A stretch of DNA of 64,000 nucleotides from Sphaerosporella brunnea (GCA_008704415.1 VXIS01000208.1:1-64000), one strand, 5' to 3'. Positions 23,209-34,742 are shown, counted from the stretch's first letter. Program-made: numbers and translations. The notes: generated from the sequence alone by a model not told the origin.

Positions 23209-24031
23209 CTAACTTTGTCCTTGTCCGGGGTCTCTTGTACTGCCTGCTTCTGAACGTCTTGCTGCCCTTTCCTCGCATCGCCGTTTCCGTCGCACCGCCT
23301 ACGGCAGCTGCGGTTGATGTGGCTGCTCCCCCCGCAGTTAGAGCACTGTATGTCTTCCAGCGTTCGGGAATCCGTCCGCTTACAGATGACGTTTTCGATG
23401 CGTATGAGTTGCCAGCGGTCCATTGTTTATTCTATCCGCTTCCGCCACCTGTGTCATACGTTCCTCCAGGCGTAGCTCTCCACCCAGGTGTACGCTCAGC
23501 ATGAAACTGCCTGTCGTTCCAGTTTATCGTTGCTATGATGGTGGCACGGTATGTGTTCAGCAAAAGACCGTCTGTCATGGGTCATCCAATGAAGCTGTGC
23601 GGACGATGGCGTTGAATATCGTGAACTTCAGTTTGTGAGATGCAGTCAAGTCTTTCAACACAATCGGGCTGCCACGCGGATACACTTTAACCGCCTACGT
23701 CATCACACCATCTCAGAACTGTACCTTGGTTGCCAACCCGTATGCTTGAGGTTCGGAGCGGCCAGGTCCCCCAGCGCGGGCTTCGAAGTGTGGATGTAGT
23801 GTCAATACGAAGGTTTCCGTTGTATCTTGACTGATGGTTTTGCCATCAAATGCTGGCAACTTGGCCGATTTGAAGTTCAATGGGAGCCTTCCGATTGAGG
23901 TTATCGCGGGCGTTGATGTCACTACACCCAGCGGTGTGGAGGGGCTTAGGGCGAACCTACAGGCTACAGCTACTCGGCTCGATGCCGCAGACGAAGAGAT
24001 GGCTGCTTCTGGCTGCGGAATAGACGGAACC
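23189..24031 (-). pseudogene. gag-like retroelement fragment with CCHC zinc knuckle
   Basis: The minus strand has a gag-like stretch (24031-23713) containing LPAFDGK followed by a Thr/Phe/Leu helix region. Stop-interrupted but related-looking sequence follows (23640-23502). In another frame there is a zinc knuckle CSNCGGSSHINRSC with C-x2-C-x4-H-x4-C spacing (about 23340-23295). The order gag then CCHC knuckle is that of LTR or LINE ORF1 proteins. Frameshifts and several stops show it is dead. No pol domain was found downstream. Confidence 0.5.
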
Positions 24032-24939
24032 TAATGCTGCAAATTTGAGAGCGTCGACGCGGAGCAGATGGACTGTTTGTAGCTGGAGAAGATGATGTGG
24101 TCGAACACATATATCGCATGCTTCTCGTGCCGTCGGATTATGGAGCGCAGAGTGGAGGGGCTGTAGCGATGATACTGGGGGTCGACTACGCTGCTACAAA
24201 CACTGCTGGATTTGTACATAGTTGTGGAATGGAAGAGAATTGTATTCTTCCGTGCGGGTGCTGGCGGTCTTGCCTCCAATAGAGCGGTGCATCGAAGATG
24301 GACGTGGCCAACGCGTTGTTACTCTCCATATACGCCAGAATCGTCTACGCAGTGAGGAAGTGGTTAGTATAGCGCACGCCATCAATCGCGAACGGGACGC
24401 TGGTATTGTCAACGACGGGGGCGCGCGGTTTCGGTGGGAGCTGCCGGTCGTCAAGCTACACAGCCGCTGAATCGTTGACGTTGTTGTTGGTACTAATTAT
24501 CAAACTCTTCTCCGAGTGCAATTACATTCTATGCTTGCAAAATGCAAAAGTATTGCTACCAATGTGGGTGGAAGGAAGAGATAATGGTTGTTGTGTGAGC
24601 AAGAAATTAACATCGCGGGGTCACCCGCCTGTAACCTTAACAATACGATTCTCCCATCACTCGTGCCGGCACTTCCACATGCCAACAAGATCACAAAGCC
24701 TGTGGTCTGGCAAATCCTTCCGCCGATAGCCTGGTAAACAGCGGATGATTGCCGGATACCGTATAATCTCGGTTACAAGCAACAGTCGCTGGGTCACTCT
24801 GCGACAAGGCTGGGTAACGTCACCACCGGCGCATTCATTTAGCCACTGTTGCGTAAAATCGAGATTGTACGGTAGTCGAGCTTCGTACATCCACAATAGT
24901 AGTTGTGATGAGCCTATTGATGCCAACAGAAAGGTCTGC

Positions 24940-26190
24940 TCGATGCTAGCCGAAGGTCACACACCTGACATTCCTCAGTTGCAGGCTGCGAGGTTAAGGG
25001 CAGCCTCTACCCGCTGTTGACAACTGCTTTCAGCGCCTTGTGCGGTCCACGACCTGTTCCTTAGTACCTAGATGCACAACAGTAGTTACGATGATGGAAT
25101 TGCTGCGATCAGCAAAGACCGTTGCGGAACCTGGGGTGGCTTACTGAGCGCATGTGCTCGTATCTCTGGCCATGGGCGACTGGCAGGGTGGCCATTAGTG
25201 ACTATGGCAGATAGAGTCTAGATGATGCCCACACACCTGGCATTCCTCGGTTGCAGGCTGTGAGGTTTAGGGCAGGCTCAACCCGGGGTTACCGAATAAG
25301 AAGTGGTCCGTAGATGCAATGTAGCACTTGTGATGAGTCGATCGATGCCATGAGCGGCGTTCGTGGCCAAGGCTGGAGTGACTGACTGCGAACATGTGTT
25401 GAGCTTTTCAGCCATCCTCAAATGGCAGGGCGGATATTAGTAACTGCGGCTGTTAGAGTCTAGATGGTGACCACATTCCTGGCATTCCTCAGTCGAAGGC
25501 GTCGAGCCTGATGGCAGTCACTATCGGCTGTTGACGCGTTCTTTTGGGAAGTGTTGTTTTCTGGTAATCGGCAAATAGATGTTGATAACTGTGGCTGCTC
25601 TATGGAAGATGAAGGTCACATACGGGGTATTCCTCGGTCCCACGCTGCGAGCTTTGGGGCAAACTCAACCCAGTGTTGACGCGTCATTTGAGGAGGTGTT
25701 ATTTTCTGGAGACCGGAAAATACAGGCGTGGATGTTAGTAACTGTGGCTGATCTATGGCATGAAGGTCACGTACCTGTCCTTGCTCGGTTCCGGGCTGCG
25801 AGGTTTAGGGCAATCTCAACCCAGTGTTGATGCGTCCTTTAATGAGGTGTCATTTCCGTGAAACCGGAAACCAGCAGTGTGGATGTTAAAAACAGCGGCT
25901 GCACTATGCGATGAAGATCACACACCTCACGTTCCGCAGTTCCACTTTGCGAGCTTTAGGGCAAACTCAACCCCGTGTTGACACGTCCATTAAGCAGTTT
26001 CTAGACATCGTGAAATGGCAGGGTGGATGTTAGTAACTGTATATGTTAGAAAGTGTGGCTGCTCTATGTTAGACGATGCTCACCAACATTGCATTCCTCA
26101 GTCCCACGATGCGAGCTTTGGGGCAATCTCTACCCTGTGTTGACGTCCTTTGGGGGGGTGTTATTTTCTGGAAACCGGAAAATGGCCAGC
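24940..26190. repeat. Decayed tandem array, about 150-270-bp units
   Basis: A unit containing a GGCATTCCTCGGTTGCAGGC-like head, GCGAGGTTTAGGGCAA and CTCAACCCAGTGTTGACGCG recurs at about 24960, 25230, 25472, 25613, 25766, 25917 and 26079. The last four are spaced 151-162 bp. Several units also share TTATTTTCTGGAAACCGG and GTGGATGTTAGTAACTGT. Units are clearly diverged. Short open frames cross units but break often. Confidence 0.7.
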
Positions 26191-26767
26191 AGCAAACCCT
26201 GCAAGAACGCCAACAGTATAACAGATGTCTGGGCGCAATCATAGGCAAGCATAGAAAAGGCAACCAATAGCCTGCCGGTAGTGGTACAGGTCATATGCCT
26301 GTTCCTCAGGGGCGTAATCCGTTGGCCGTAGTAGATGAAGCTTCATTCTTGTCTCCAGGGGCATGCTCCGCTGGGTTGACTTCTCCAAATGCACTCATAA
26401 CCACTGGACCGCTTCACCGTCAGCCCAGTTCATCGCACGTTGGCCTGTAGCTTTTCGATTGGCGGCAAGTATACATGGTCAAGATCGTTATGCAATAGAA
26501 CAATGTCGTTGACACCAACCCCAATCCTCCATGTTGAAACGGTTGACGTCATAGAGTCAGCAATCAAGTAGAACAACTGGTCCGTATTGGACCAACTACA
26601 ACAATTTTTTCATTCTGTTTGGTGAAAAGGGTAACGCCGCGCTGAGGATCTCGGCAGGTAATTGTCCCCGTTCAACAAAACCGACTTCATTTTCAACGAG
26701 CTTTCGCGACGTAGATGCGGGGTAGTTGCTGATCTGAAAGACGGATCTTCACCCTGCTGATAACCTG

Positions 26768-27391
26768 TTGACGCTCCATCAGAATCTGAATCGCACAGGT
26801 GGGCGCACTGCGATGATTCGGGCGAGATATGACGGACGGACGGCAGGGAGGTGGTCAGAAGAATTGTCGGTGTGGTGTTCTCAAAGACTAACTATCACCT
26901 TCGGGGAGCCTCCGAACCCACAACGCAGAACTTGGCCGCTGCGGTTTCCGAGGCCCTCTGAGCCGCAAAATGTCAACACGGAGCCGAAATTGGCGGAGTG
27001 TAAGTCTTCAATCAGAGTGCACAATGCGCGGGCTGGTTACAATGTAAGCTCGAAGTGGGGTCCTACAGGCTGCTTGGCACACCCAGCGTATGCTGACAAG
27101 GCCGAGTTCATCATGTGGTGGACGCAGTTTGTGCCTATCGCTGTGGTTGTTTCTTTGCAGCCCAGCACGGGCGACATGACATACATTGATACTGTATACA
27201 CGACACTTACGACCCGCGACCGCGCGATGATTGATGGCCTTGTCCTGAGGCATCGTGGTGTCGTAGGCGTTGATGGTTTTATTATTTCATTCAGGGAGGG
27301 TGCTCAACTGTTGCGGCGGTGCGACAGGGGCTTTGGCAAGCATACGGGGGGATGGTACATCGTGAATAGCGGCGTGTGGTTCTTTCATTGA
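26768..27391 (+). CDS. Unrecognised 207-codon ORF
   Basis: A single open frame with ATG at 26768. The first 70 codons are Arg/Pro-rich and look non-specific. From about 27040 to the stop the composition is more protein-like, with hydrophobic and aromatic residues (a WWTQFVPIAVVVSL stretch). It may be a genuine exon preceded by chance open sequence. No domain recognised. Confidence 0.28.
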   Translation: MTLHQNLNRTGGRTAMIRARYDGRTAGRWSEELSVWCSQRLTITFGEPPNPQRRTWPLRFPRPSEPQNVNTEPKLAECKSSIRVHNARAGYNVSSKWGPTGCLAHPAYADKAEFIMWWTQFVPIAVVVSLQPSTGDMTYIDTVYTTLTTRDRAMIDGLVLRHRGVVGVDGFIISFREGAQLLRRCDRGFGKHTGGWYIVNSGVWFFH

Positions 27392-27679
27392 ATATGCATT
27401 GCGGTTGTTGCGTTGGGTGGCTACAGTGACACTTCTGGGGCTGAGGCGTAGCTCAAAACACGGCGGTGACAACACGAGGTATTTTGGCAGACGTCATTTT
27501 GATGAGGTCTATAAATATTTGTGGACAAACATGGTTTACGACCACCCATTACCGCCAGGCTAATTATCCACAGTATGCGCGTAGGCTATCATCACGCTAC
27601 CCGCTGTTCGATTCGGAAAGTGTCGTGGAGAACGTTCGATGCTATGCAGAATATACAATTCTGCGTATTGCAGGGGACC

Positions 27680-28507
27680 TCAATTCACGCTCCGCCCTCC
27701 TCCCTGCCTGCTAGCCTCTGCACGCGCGCGCCCCCTTGGGGGGACAGGGGGCCAGTCCGCCGGAAGGTCCTTCGCCCTCACTATTCCATGCCGCAACCGG
27801 AATGGGGTGTCAGGGGGTATAAACGGACTGCAAAAGGGGTCGAAGTGGCGGGTGGCAGCGGGGAGAGTGGTCCCGGGCGCGGTAGTGAGATGTGACGCAG
27901 CCGCAAGCCGCTGGGAAGCGGCACGACGCTGTGGTGCGTGGATGGGAGCGAGAGCTAGCTGCGGGCGATCGGCACGGACGGCGACTGGCGGGATGCGTTC
28001 AGTGGCATTCACCCTGCCAGGCCGCTGGGCGCGATGGGATGCGAGGGCGCTGTTGGGGATAGCCGATTTCTGAGATGCCGGCTGCGTTGGGAGCGGAGGC
28101 CGGTGGGCGGTGCTGGTTGCGCGACGGGGCGGCTGGGCGGTGAGGTGGCTCGTCGCCGGAGTCACGACGGGGATGGCGGCGCTTTTCGGCGCGCTGTTGG
28201 GACGTGTCAGATTATACACGCCTAGCGACAGAACGGCGGCACTGACCATGCCCATCCCGGGCCCCGGCGGGGAGGTTTGGACAGCGCGGGACCGGGGACG
28301 ATTCTGTTGCGGCTGGCCACCGTCGGCCGCTGGTATCCTGGGACCGCCGGCGGAGGGGTGTACACTGGCATTGTTGAGGTGGGGTGGTTCGGCGATGGTG
28401 ATCGCGGAGGAGGAGGTGACGTTCCCGGTGACGTCGCAGTCCGGTATCATGCGATACTGATCGCGCATGTAAAATTGTAAATCCATAAATGTATGGAAAT
28501 CGCGCAA
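27680..28507 (-). CDS. Pro/Ala-rich hypothetical protein, 275 codons
   Basis: A long uninterrupted minus-strand frame starts with ATG at 28507 and ends with TGA at 27680, within a locally GC-rich stretch. After a Met/Asp/Tyr-rich N-terminus the product is dominated by Pro, Ala, Ser, Thr and Arg, as in disordered regions of fungal proteins. No signal peptide or domain is visible. GC-rich DNA favours long chance frames, so this is only a moderate call. Confidence 0.38.
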   Translation of the reverse strand: MRDFHTFMDLQFYMRDQYRMIPDCDVTGNVTSSSAITIAEPPHLNNASVHPSAGGPRIPAADGGQPQQNRPRSRAVQTSPPGPGMGMVSAAVLSLGVYNLTRPNSAPKSAAIPVVTPATSHLTAQPPRRATSTAHRPPLPTQPASQKSAIPNSALASHRAQRPGRVNATERIPPVAVRADRPQLALAPIHAPQRRAASQRLAAASHLTTAPGTTLPAATRHFDPFCSPFIPPDTPFRLRHGIVRAKDLPADWPPVPPRGRARAEASRQGGGRSVN

Positions 28508-28599
28508 AGATTCGCTTCAATCGGCACTTCACAGCGGTTATTTAAGCGCCATTGGCGGTTCTGTAGATTCATGCATTATTGTGGAGCTAAATGAACTGG

Positions 28600-28960
28600 T
28601 CCCTCGCCACGTATGTCGAGATATGTTGCTGCCAACGTAGACGAATTCCTGCGTTGGATTATTCCCATGGCGACCCGACGTAGGATTATTCTGGTGTAGG
28701 GCTGATTCCTGCACGGCATACGATAATCCCTTTGTGAAACGCCCCGCAACGTACAATCATTCCTGCGTAGGCTGATTCCAGGTCGCTGCTGTCCTTACGT
28801 AGGCTAGTACTTACGTCGGCCTGTTCCTGTCTGGGAGCTGCTGTACGGGCTATCCCAATCTTATATAACGTACCTCGATTCGTTCCTACCCTCCTACACT
28901 GACAGCTACTGTACGGCGAACAATTCCAGCCATAGGAAGCCTAGTTCCTACGCTACCTAA
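28600..28960. repeat. Degenerate short-motif array (ATTCCTGCGTAGG-like)
   Basis: Variants of ATTCCTGCGTAGGCTGATTC recur irregularly about every 25-35 bp in this interval (for example near 28645, 28705, 28760 and 28795). It looks like an old minisatellite. No open frame spans it. Confidence 0.45.
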
Positions 28961-29235
28961 GCTTTTCTTGCCATATCGTGTCCTATTCCTGCGCCGACTG
29001 GTTGCTACCGAAAATAGGCCAATTCTCCCGGTGAAGGATATGAGGATCTTCACAGGTGCTGAACCAGGTGGACGTTCACGAATCGCGAATATGCCATAAA
29101 CGTGCCAGGCCCGCTGAACTATTTCCAGACGTTTTCCAAGGTACACAGCGGCTTCCATTCATCGCAGCTGCGAACGCCACAGGAAAAAGCGGTGTTCAAG
29201 CTCCGCCTCTCCCTGGCCGGAGCGTAATATCGCCG

Positions 29236-29340
29236 GCACCAGGCGTCATTCGTTCACCACTCATTATTCAGTCACCAAACGTCATTCGTTCACCAGACGG
29301 CATTCAAACACGAAACGTCATTCGTTCACCAGAAGTATAG
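29236..29340 (+). repeat. 18-bp minisatellite encoding VIRSPx hexapeptides
   Basis: The 18-bp unit, typified by GTCATTCGTTCACCAGAC, is repeated about five times. It reads in frame as VIRSPL, IIQSPN, VIRSPD, GIQTRN, VIRSPE. The same family occurs in inverted orientation at 38936-39335. Confidence 0.75.
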
Positions 29341-29371
29341 CACGTACGGGGGTAGGCGTCAAGATCACTAG

Positions 29372-29880
29372 CAGGATTGTCAGTAGCCAGCCGGCCGGCG
29401 TTGCTGGGCTGGGCTTCGAATGGCTGCCTTGGCAGCCGGGCTGGGCAATTTGGGCTGCAGCCATCGAACGGCTGCAGCCGGCTTCTTCACGGGGCGACGT
29501 GGAGAGTTTGCTAGTGCGGATAGATGGCATTCGCGTTGAAAATCGAACGAGCGCACACCCGATACTGGTAAACGAAACAGCACCTCTCTCTGGTTGACAA
29601 AAAAAAAAATACAATAGCGGGCCGGGAAAAAAGGCAGATTAAGACACCACGCGGGCCGGGAAAGAAAGATTCAACCATGTTGCGGTCTACTGTTCATGCT
29701 CCGCATTCCAGTGATGTAGGCAGGCGCATGCTTCGATAATATGACCGTGGGGTACTAGTATATCGCTCACGGACGATCACTCGATGATGCAGCCGTTGCA
29801 GCCTGGCCGGCCGGCCGACGCGGCTGGCTACTTAAAAAGCCGGCGCGGCTGGCTATTTCGGCCGGCTACTGACAACCCTG
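29372..29880. mobile_element. hAT-type non-autonomous element, 509 bp
   Basis: It starts CAGGATTGTCAGTAGCC and ends with the inverted GGCTACTGACAACCCTG. Subterminal AGCCGGCC / GGCCGGC motifs are typical of this family (compare 10461). Flanking 8-mers (atcactag and aatggcat) do not match, so the target duplication is lost or the two ends come from different insertions. No transposase frame inside. Confidence 0.65.
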
Positions 29881-30539
29881 AATGGCATCGATCAGCGGGT
29901 GGACAGGATAAGTGCCGGCTTCAGTAGGGATCGTTGGGGATCGAATAAGGACAATAAAAGTAATCACATACAAACCCGCTGCTGACACAGAACTTAGCAT
30001 TGAAATATGCACCGCCGGCCGAGACCCAGTTCTTCTACGCGGCATTGGTCGCACGCTGATGACATGATGGTATTATGGGGGGAAGGTGTGCCGGATAAAC
30101 TGAGTTGACTATTATTGTTTGAAAAAATAGACAATGACAGTAGAAGTAGACTTGATTTCACCATGCCGTCAACTATCGAATGGAACACAAAATTGACTAC
30201 CAACCCGATACCGAACTGCACATTCGACCCTCACAAGCTCTCTCTGCAGCGCGATACCCATTCACGGCCTCAACCAAGCTTCGTGGACTCCTCTGCATTG
30301 CGGTTAGCCACCCCAGAAGACCCAACTACTGGATTCAGCGTACCTTATTTCTCGCGGTCCCAAAAGAAACTGCCGCCACTTTACCAACCAACCCGTCTTA
30401 TCGCAGCCCCGAAAGCGGTGTGTGGCTGGCATGTTGCTGCCTGCCGCTGTACGTCGGCGAATTCACCGATCGCCGTGACTCACGACCTCATCCGTGCGAA
30501 CTGTATTGAACTTCACTGTGTCCGACTTTTGCTTCTGAA

Positions 30540-31690
30540 TGCGTGTTTCATCTCCCCCAAGATGCGCAGACGAAGCAATTTGGTAGCCGTGGTAAATGTA
30601 GTTGCCTGGGCGTATGAGTTTCCTGTTCATCGAATTCGCCGATATCCGTGGGACAGGAAGATACTCGCAACCTCATGAGCACGAATTGGGTTGAACTTCA
30701 GTTTGTCCGACTTGCTTCTGCATACGTCTGTCATCTCCCCCCAGATGATAAAACGAAGCAATTTGGCAGTGCTGGTAATGTTCGTTGCAAGGTCTTATGT
30801 TGGTGGACCGCGCAACCTCATCTCCATGGTGCGTGGTCAATCTCAGCCCAGAAGTCGTCAACCGCGACCCACATGGCAAGAGTTTGCTGTTCGTTGAATT
30901 CGCCGATATCCGTGACTCGCAACCTGATGCCCGCGATTCAGGTTGCACTTCACTTCTTTGTCCGTCTTGCTTCCGCATACGTCTTTCATCTCCCCCAAGA
31001 TGATCCAACGACGCGGTTTAGGAGCGGTGGTTAATGTAATGTTGGTAAAGCCCAAAACCTCCTCTCAATGCGCCAAGTGCATGGTCAGGCCCAAGAACTC
31101 GCCATTGACCGCGACACGCGTGCTGTTCGTAGAATTCAGCGATCTTCGTGAGGGAGGATGATACCCGCGACCTCATGCGCACGAATTGGGTTGAACTTCA
31201 TCTCCCCCAAGATGGGCAGGCGAAGCGGTTTGGTAGCCGTGGTAATTTTCGTTCCAAGTGTGTATGTTGGTGGATTCCTCAACCTCCTCTCCATGCGAAA
31301 GTGCTTGGTCAAGCTCAACCCAGGACTAGTTAACCGCGACACGCTTGCTGGCCTATTGTCATCTCCCCCAAGATGGGCAGGCGAAGCGGTTTGGTAGCCG
31401 TGGTAATTTTCGTTCCAAGTGCGTATGTTGGTGGATTCCGCAACCTCCTCTCCATGCGAAAGTGCTTGGTCAAGCTCAACCCAGGACTATTTAACCGCGA
31501 CACGCTTGCTGGCCGATTGTCATCTCCCCCAAGATGGGCAGGCGAAGCGGTTTGATAGCCGTGGTAATTTTCGTTCCAAGTGCGTATGTTGGTGGATTCC
31601 TGAACCTCCTCTCCATGCGAAAGTGCTTGGTCAAGCTCAACCCAGAACTAGTCAACTTTGACACGCTTGCTGGCCTATTCTCTGGCCACA
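30540..31690 (+). repeat. Tandem array with a 161-bp core unit
   Basis: The unit beginning CATCTCCCCCAAGATGGGCA starts near 31199, 31360 and 31521, with a period of 161 bp and near-identical copies. More diverged and unevenly spaced copies lie upstream at about 30549, 30732 and 30988. Because 161 is not a multiple of 3, frames rotate between units, so the array is not coding as a whole. A 187-codon frame at 30115-30678 runs into its left edge. Confidence 0.82.
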
Positions 31691-32083
31691 TCAGGAAATC
31701 GTTTTGGTCTGCTGCCAAGCAAGCAAGACCGTCCTCGCAAGCTTCCTTTGATCTTATAGTTGCCACTTGTTCCAATATCAGGTGATTCCTCGGCTTGAAG
31801 CATCGACTGTGTCCCGGAACACGAGACCCAGTAGTAGCTTGGTTGCTTTCATCCATGTCTTCTTTCTAAGGCGTGGGTGGCCATCATTATTGCCTCGCCG
31901 TCCGGTCGTTATTAAAATCGAAACACTTTTTCTTTCTTGGTCCTCGTCGCCTCGCTGTCTCCGTCTCCCCAATCTGGTCTGAAGCACCGCCACAGACCAA
32001 TTCGTCGCTACACAGCGACGTTAAGGCGCCTTGCGCGTGCATGCATTGTTCACCCAACACAAGCACAGGCGCCGCACGCACAT

Positions 32084-33869
32084 CTACACTCGCGTGTAGA
32101 ATGTGGCGCTGATCTTCCTGCGCTTCAATGCTGGATGACGCTGCTCATCTCGGCCGATTCCGGCATCTGTAGCAGTTCGCTTGCGCATATTGCGTGCATT
32201 CATCATTGAAGGAAGAGTCTTAACCTGAGTCGGAGTGACAGGACAATTTCGAATAGGACGATCGGGGTGGTTCAGCATTGCCCGAAGAATCTCCCTTTGG
32301 GCCGGTGTCATTTCAATCCCGAGGGTTGCAGGGACGTAGCTTGGCGTGGGTGGTGGGGTTGGAGGACTGTTGGTTGTTTCCTTCAGCTTCTCGGATTCCA
32401 TCGATGATGCCTGCTCAACCGCAGGTGTAATAACATTCTCAGTTATAGACGTGGAGTGTCCTGCAGCATCACTGCTGGCAGTAGGACGATGAGGATCCGG
32501 CGGGTTAACCGCAGGTGTAATAACATTCTCAGTTATAGACGTGGAGTGTCCTGCAGCATCACTGCTGGCAGTAGGACGATGAGGATCCGGCGGGTTAACC
32601 GCAGGTGTAATAACATTCTCAGTTATAGACGTGGAGTGTCCTGCAGCATCACTGCTGGCAGTAGGACGATGAGCATCCGGCGGGTTCAGCATCGCCCGGA
32701 GAATCTCCCTTTGGGCCGGTGTCATTTCAATCCCGAGGGTTGCAGGGACGTAGCTTGGCGTGGGTGGTGGGGTTGGAGGACTGTTGGTTGTTTCCTTCAG
32801 CTTCTCGGATTCCATCGATGACGCCTGCTCTCTCCGCTTGATCTCCCGGTCGTGGTGGCTCTTCACTGCGTTGGCCTTTTTGACGTCAGCGACTTCTGCG
32901 GTATCCTCCTCTTCCACGAATGATCGTTTCAGAGGCCGAGATCTCTGCTCAACCGCAGCTGTAGTAACATTCTCAGTTATAGACGCGGATTGTCCTGCAG
33001 CATCACTGCTGGGAGTAGGACGATGAGGATCCGGCGGGTTGAGCATCGCCCGAAGAATCTCCCTTTGGGCCGGTGTGATTTCAATCCCGAGGGTTGCAGG
33101 GACGGAGCTTGGCGTGGGAGCTGATGCTGCATTGCCGTGTCCGGTGTTCTCCAGCAGGGCTGCCTCAGCCTGAGCCTGCTCGCGAGTCCGTCCCTTGGTC
33201 TTTGCAATATACTCCCTCGTCCTCGCTAACGCCGCCGGGTCCAGCGGTTTGGGAGCCTTTCTTCCCTCTTTCCCATCTCCCTTGATAGGGTACTTTTCTT
33301 CTACACCCCTCAGGAACATATTGCCCTGATAGGGCTGGGCAAGGGGCTTGGCGCCGCGAGTGATTTTCGCAAACCAGCAGAACTTGTTGCACAGGATGTT
33401 TAATTCTGTCGGAAAGTATATTTGATATTTTTCGCTGGGTGGGGTTAGCTTGACTAAATTCTGCATTCAGCGGTGCTGCTTACAGGTCTCGAAGATACTG
33501 CTGCATCGCAGCAGGGTCGTTGTGGACCAGCCCTCGCCGGAAGCCCTCCGGAATCGTCACGGTCGGAGTCTGGGGGATTGGCGCGTGGAGGGTCACATCG
33601 TCTTCTTTCACCTTGTGTGAATGGGAGATTGTCGCACACAATACGTCTAAATCCGCCGTAAAGTTGATTTGGGACACAAGTCTGAATATTGCATTAGTGG
33701 CGAGCGAACATCGCAGGACGCGGGTTACGAACATATCTTTGGTATACCTCTCTAGGGAGGCTGGTGTGTGTGTCGGAGCTTCTCGAAGCTTGACCGCAGG
33801 CATTGCCTTGCGCTTTGTTACGATGTTGTGGGTGCGCTGGGGCGCTCTGGCTGTCGAAGATCCACTCAT
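32084..33869 (-). CDS. Hypothetical repeat protein, 578 residues, 2 exons
   Basis: Exon 1 is 33869-33484 and exon 2 is 33434-32084. The 49-nt intron (33435-33483) is GTAAGC...CTAAC...CAG with a perfect branch site, and joining gives 1737 nt in frame. The N-terminal 200 residues look globular, including a LNILCNKFCWFAK stretch. A long, mostly disordered C-terminal half follows. In it a motif containing TPAQREILRAML occurs three times (about 33060, 32705 and 32290). A 30-residue unit (ITENVITPAV...) is tandemly repeated three times at exactly 90-bp period (32421-32690). It ends in a basic KRRK tail. Family not recognised; repeats with intact frame suggest a live gene evolving by unit duplication. 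Confidence 0.68.
32421..32690 (-). repeat. 90-bp in-frame tandem repeat, 3 copies
   Basis: GCAGGTGTAATAACATTCTC recurs at 32421, 32511 and 32601 with almost no differences, so the copies are recent or homogenised. A fourth, diverged partial unit lies near 32958. The array lies inside the coding sequence of the 578-residue protein and adds 30 residues per unit. Confidence 0.9.
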
Positions 33870-33904
33870 TTTTGGTGATGGATCGATTGCAATGTTGTCG
33901 TAGA

Positions 33905-33970
33905 TGTTGGTGTGTGGTAGGTGGTTTGGGGATGCTGGTTGTGGTAGGTGGTTTGGGGATGCAGGTTGTG
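33905..33970. repeat. 27-bp direct repeat upstream of the repeat-protein gene
   Basis: GGTAGGTGGTTTGGGGATGC occurs twice, 36-63 nt and more upstream of the ATG at 33869, in the presumed promoter or 5' UTR. Its role is unknown. Confidence 0.6.
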
Positions 33971-34399
33971 GTTGATGGGAGAGGAGAGCAGAGCTGGACG
34001 GTTGAAAATTCTGCTTGGCCGTGGCAGGTTACCCGCCCATTAGGGCAGAGAGATTGATATCCATGTGTTGGCACTCACGGTTTGCCGCATCACCAAACAC
34101 AGACATTGTTCAAACAGTCCGGATACATCCAGGCTCAGCATTTCGCAGCGTGGACGGCGTTTAGCTCAGATGGCGTAGCTGCTGGCGTATTTGAGCTCAC
34201 CGAGCAACGCAATTACGCTCGCATTGGGTCCCAGAACAATGTAGCAACACGGTTTGACTCGTTGATGATTGGGGGAGCGGTGCAGCGCATTTGAGTGCGT
34301 CAATGTGTCTGTCACCGCGGCTGCTGGAGAGACACTGTGGCTCCCCATAGTGTCCGCGACGGCAGGGTAACATTGGCAATCCGATCGCCTACAGCCATC

Positions 34400-34740
34400 T
34401 GTGGCGGAAAACGTAGCCGCCACAGTGTACACACCTCTCCGCATCTGCCGCGGTGGCTGCTTCACCGACCTCGCCGCCGCGGCGCCTTCCTCCCTGGTGT
34501 CGACCCGGATAAGGACGGGCGCGACAAGGCCTTCGTCCAGCTGGCCAACTTACGTCAGAGATATCTGTGGCACGCAGCCGCAGCGCAGCTGGGTGCTCGC
34601 GTACACTCTGTACGGGTCCGTCATGCGGGTATTCCGCTTCGACCGGTCTGGCGCCGTGGCTTGCACGCCGATCGACATCCACCTATCTCCGCACGTGTGT
34701 TTGGGCGCGTTGAAGGGCTTTGCGAGCATGGACGCTTGGA
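34400..34740 (+). pseudogene. FunK1 fungal protein kinase fragment
   Basis: Two adjacent plus frames reconstruct a FunK1-type segment. First comes a stretch around DKAFVQLA (about 34528-34551). After a one-base frame change, VRDICGTQPQRSWVLAYTLY is followed by GSVMRVFRFDRSGAVACTP and a helical DIHLSPHVCLGAL stretch (to about 34730). This matches the region N-terminal to the kinase core of FunK1 proteins, where a similar W/F-V-L-G-T-L-x-G-x-x-M-R-x-x-x-F-D-R pattern is characteristic. The kinase core (HRD, DFG) is absent. The sequence runs directly into a hAT 3' end at about 34743. Confidence 0.6.
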
Positions 34741-34742
34741 AA

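Noticed and set aside
29364..29888. 8-bp target duplication around the 29372-29880 element
   Set aside because: Flanks atcactag and aatggcat do not match, so only the TIRs support the element.
30540..31690. Regular repeats as a possible CRISPR array
   Set aside because: Units are 161 bp and contiguous, without short repeats alternating with unique spacers, and the genome is eukaryotic.
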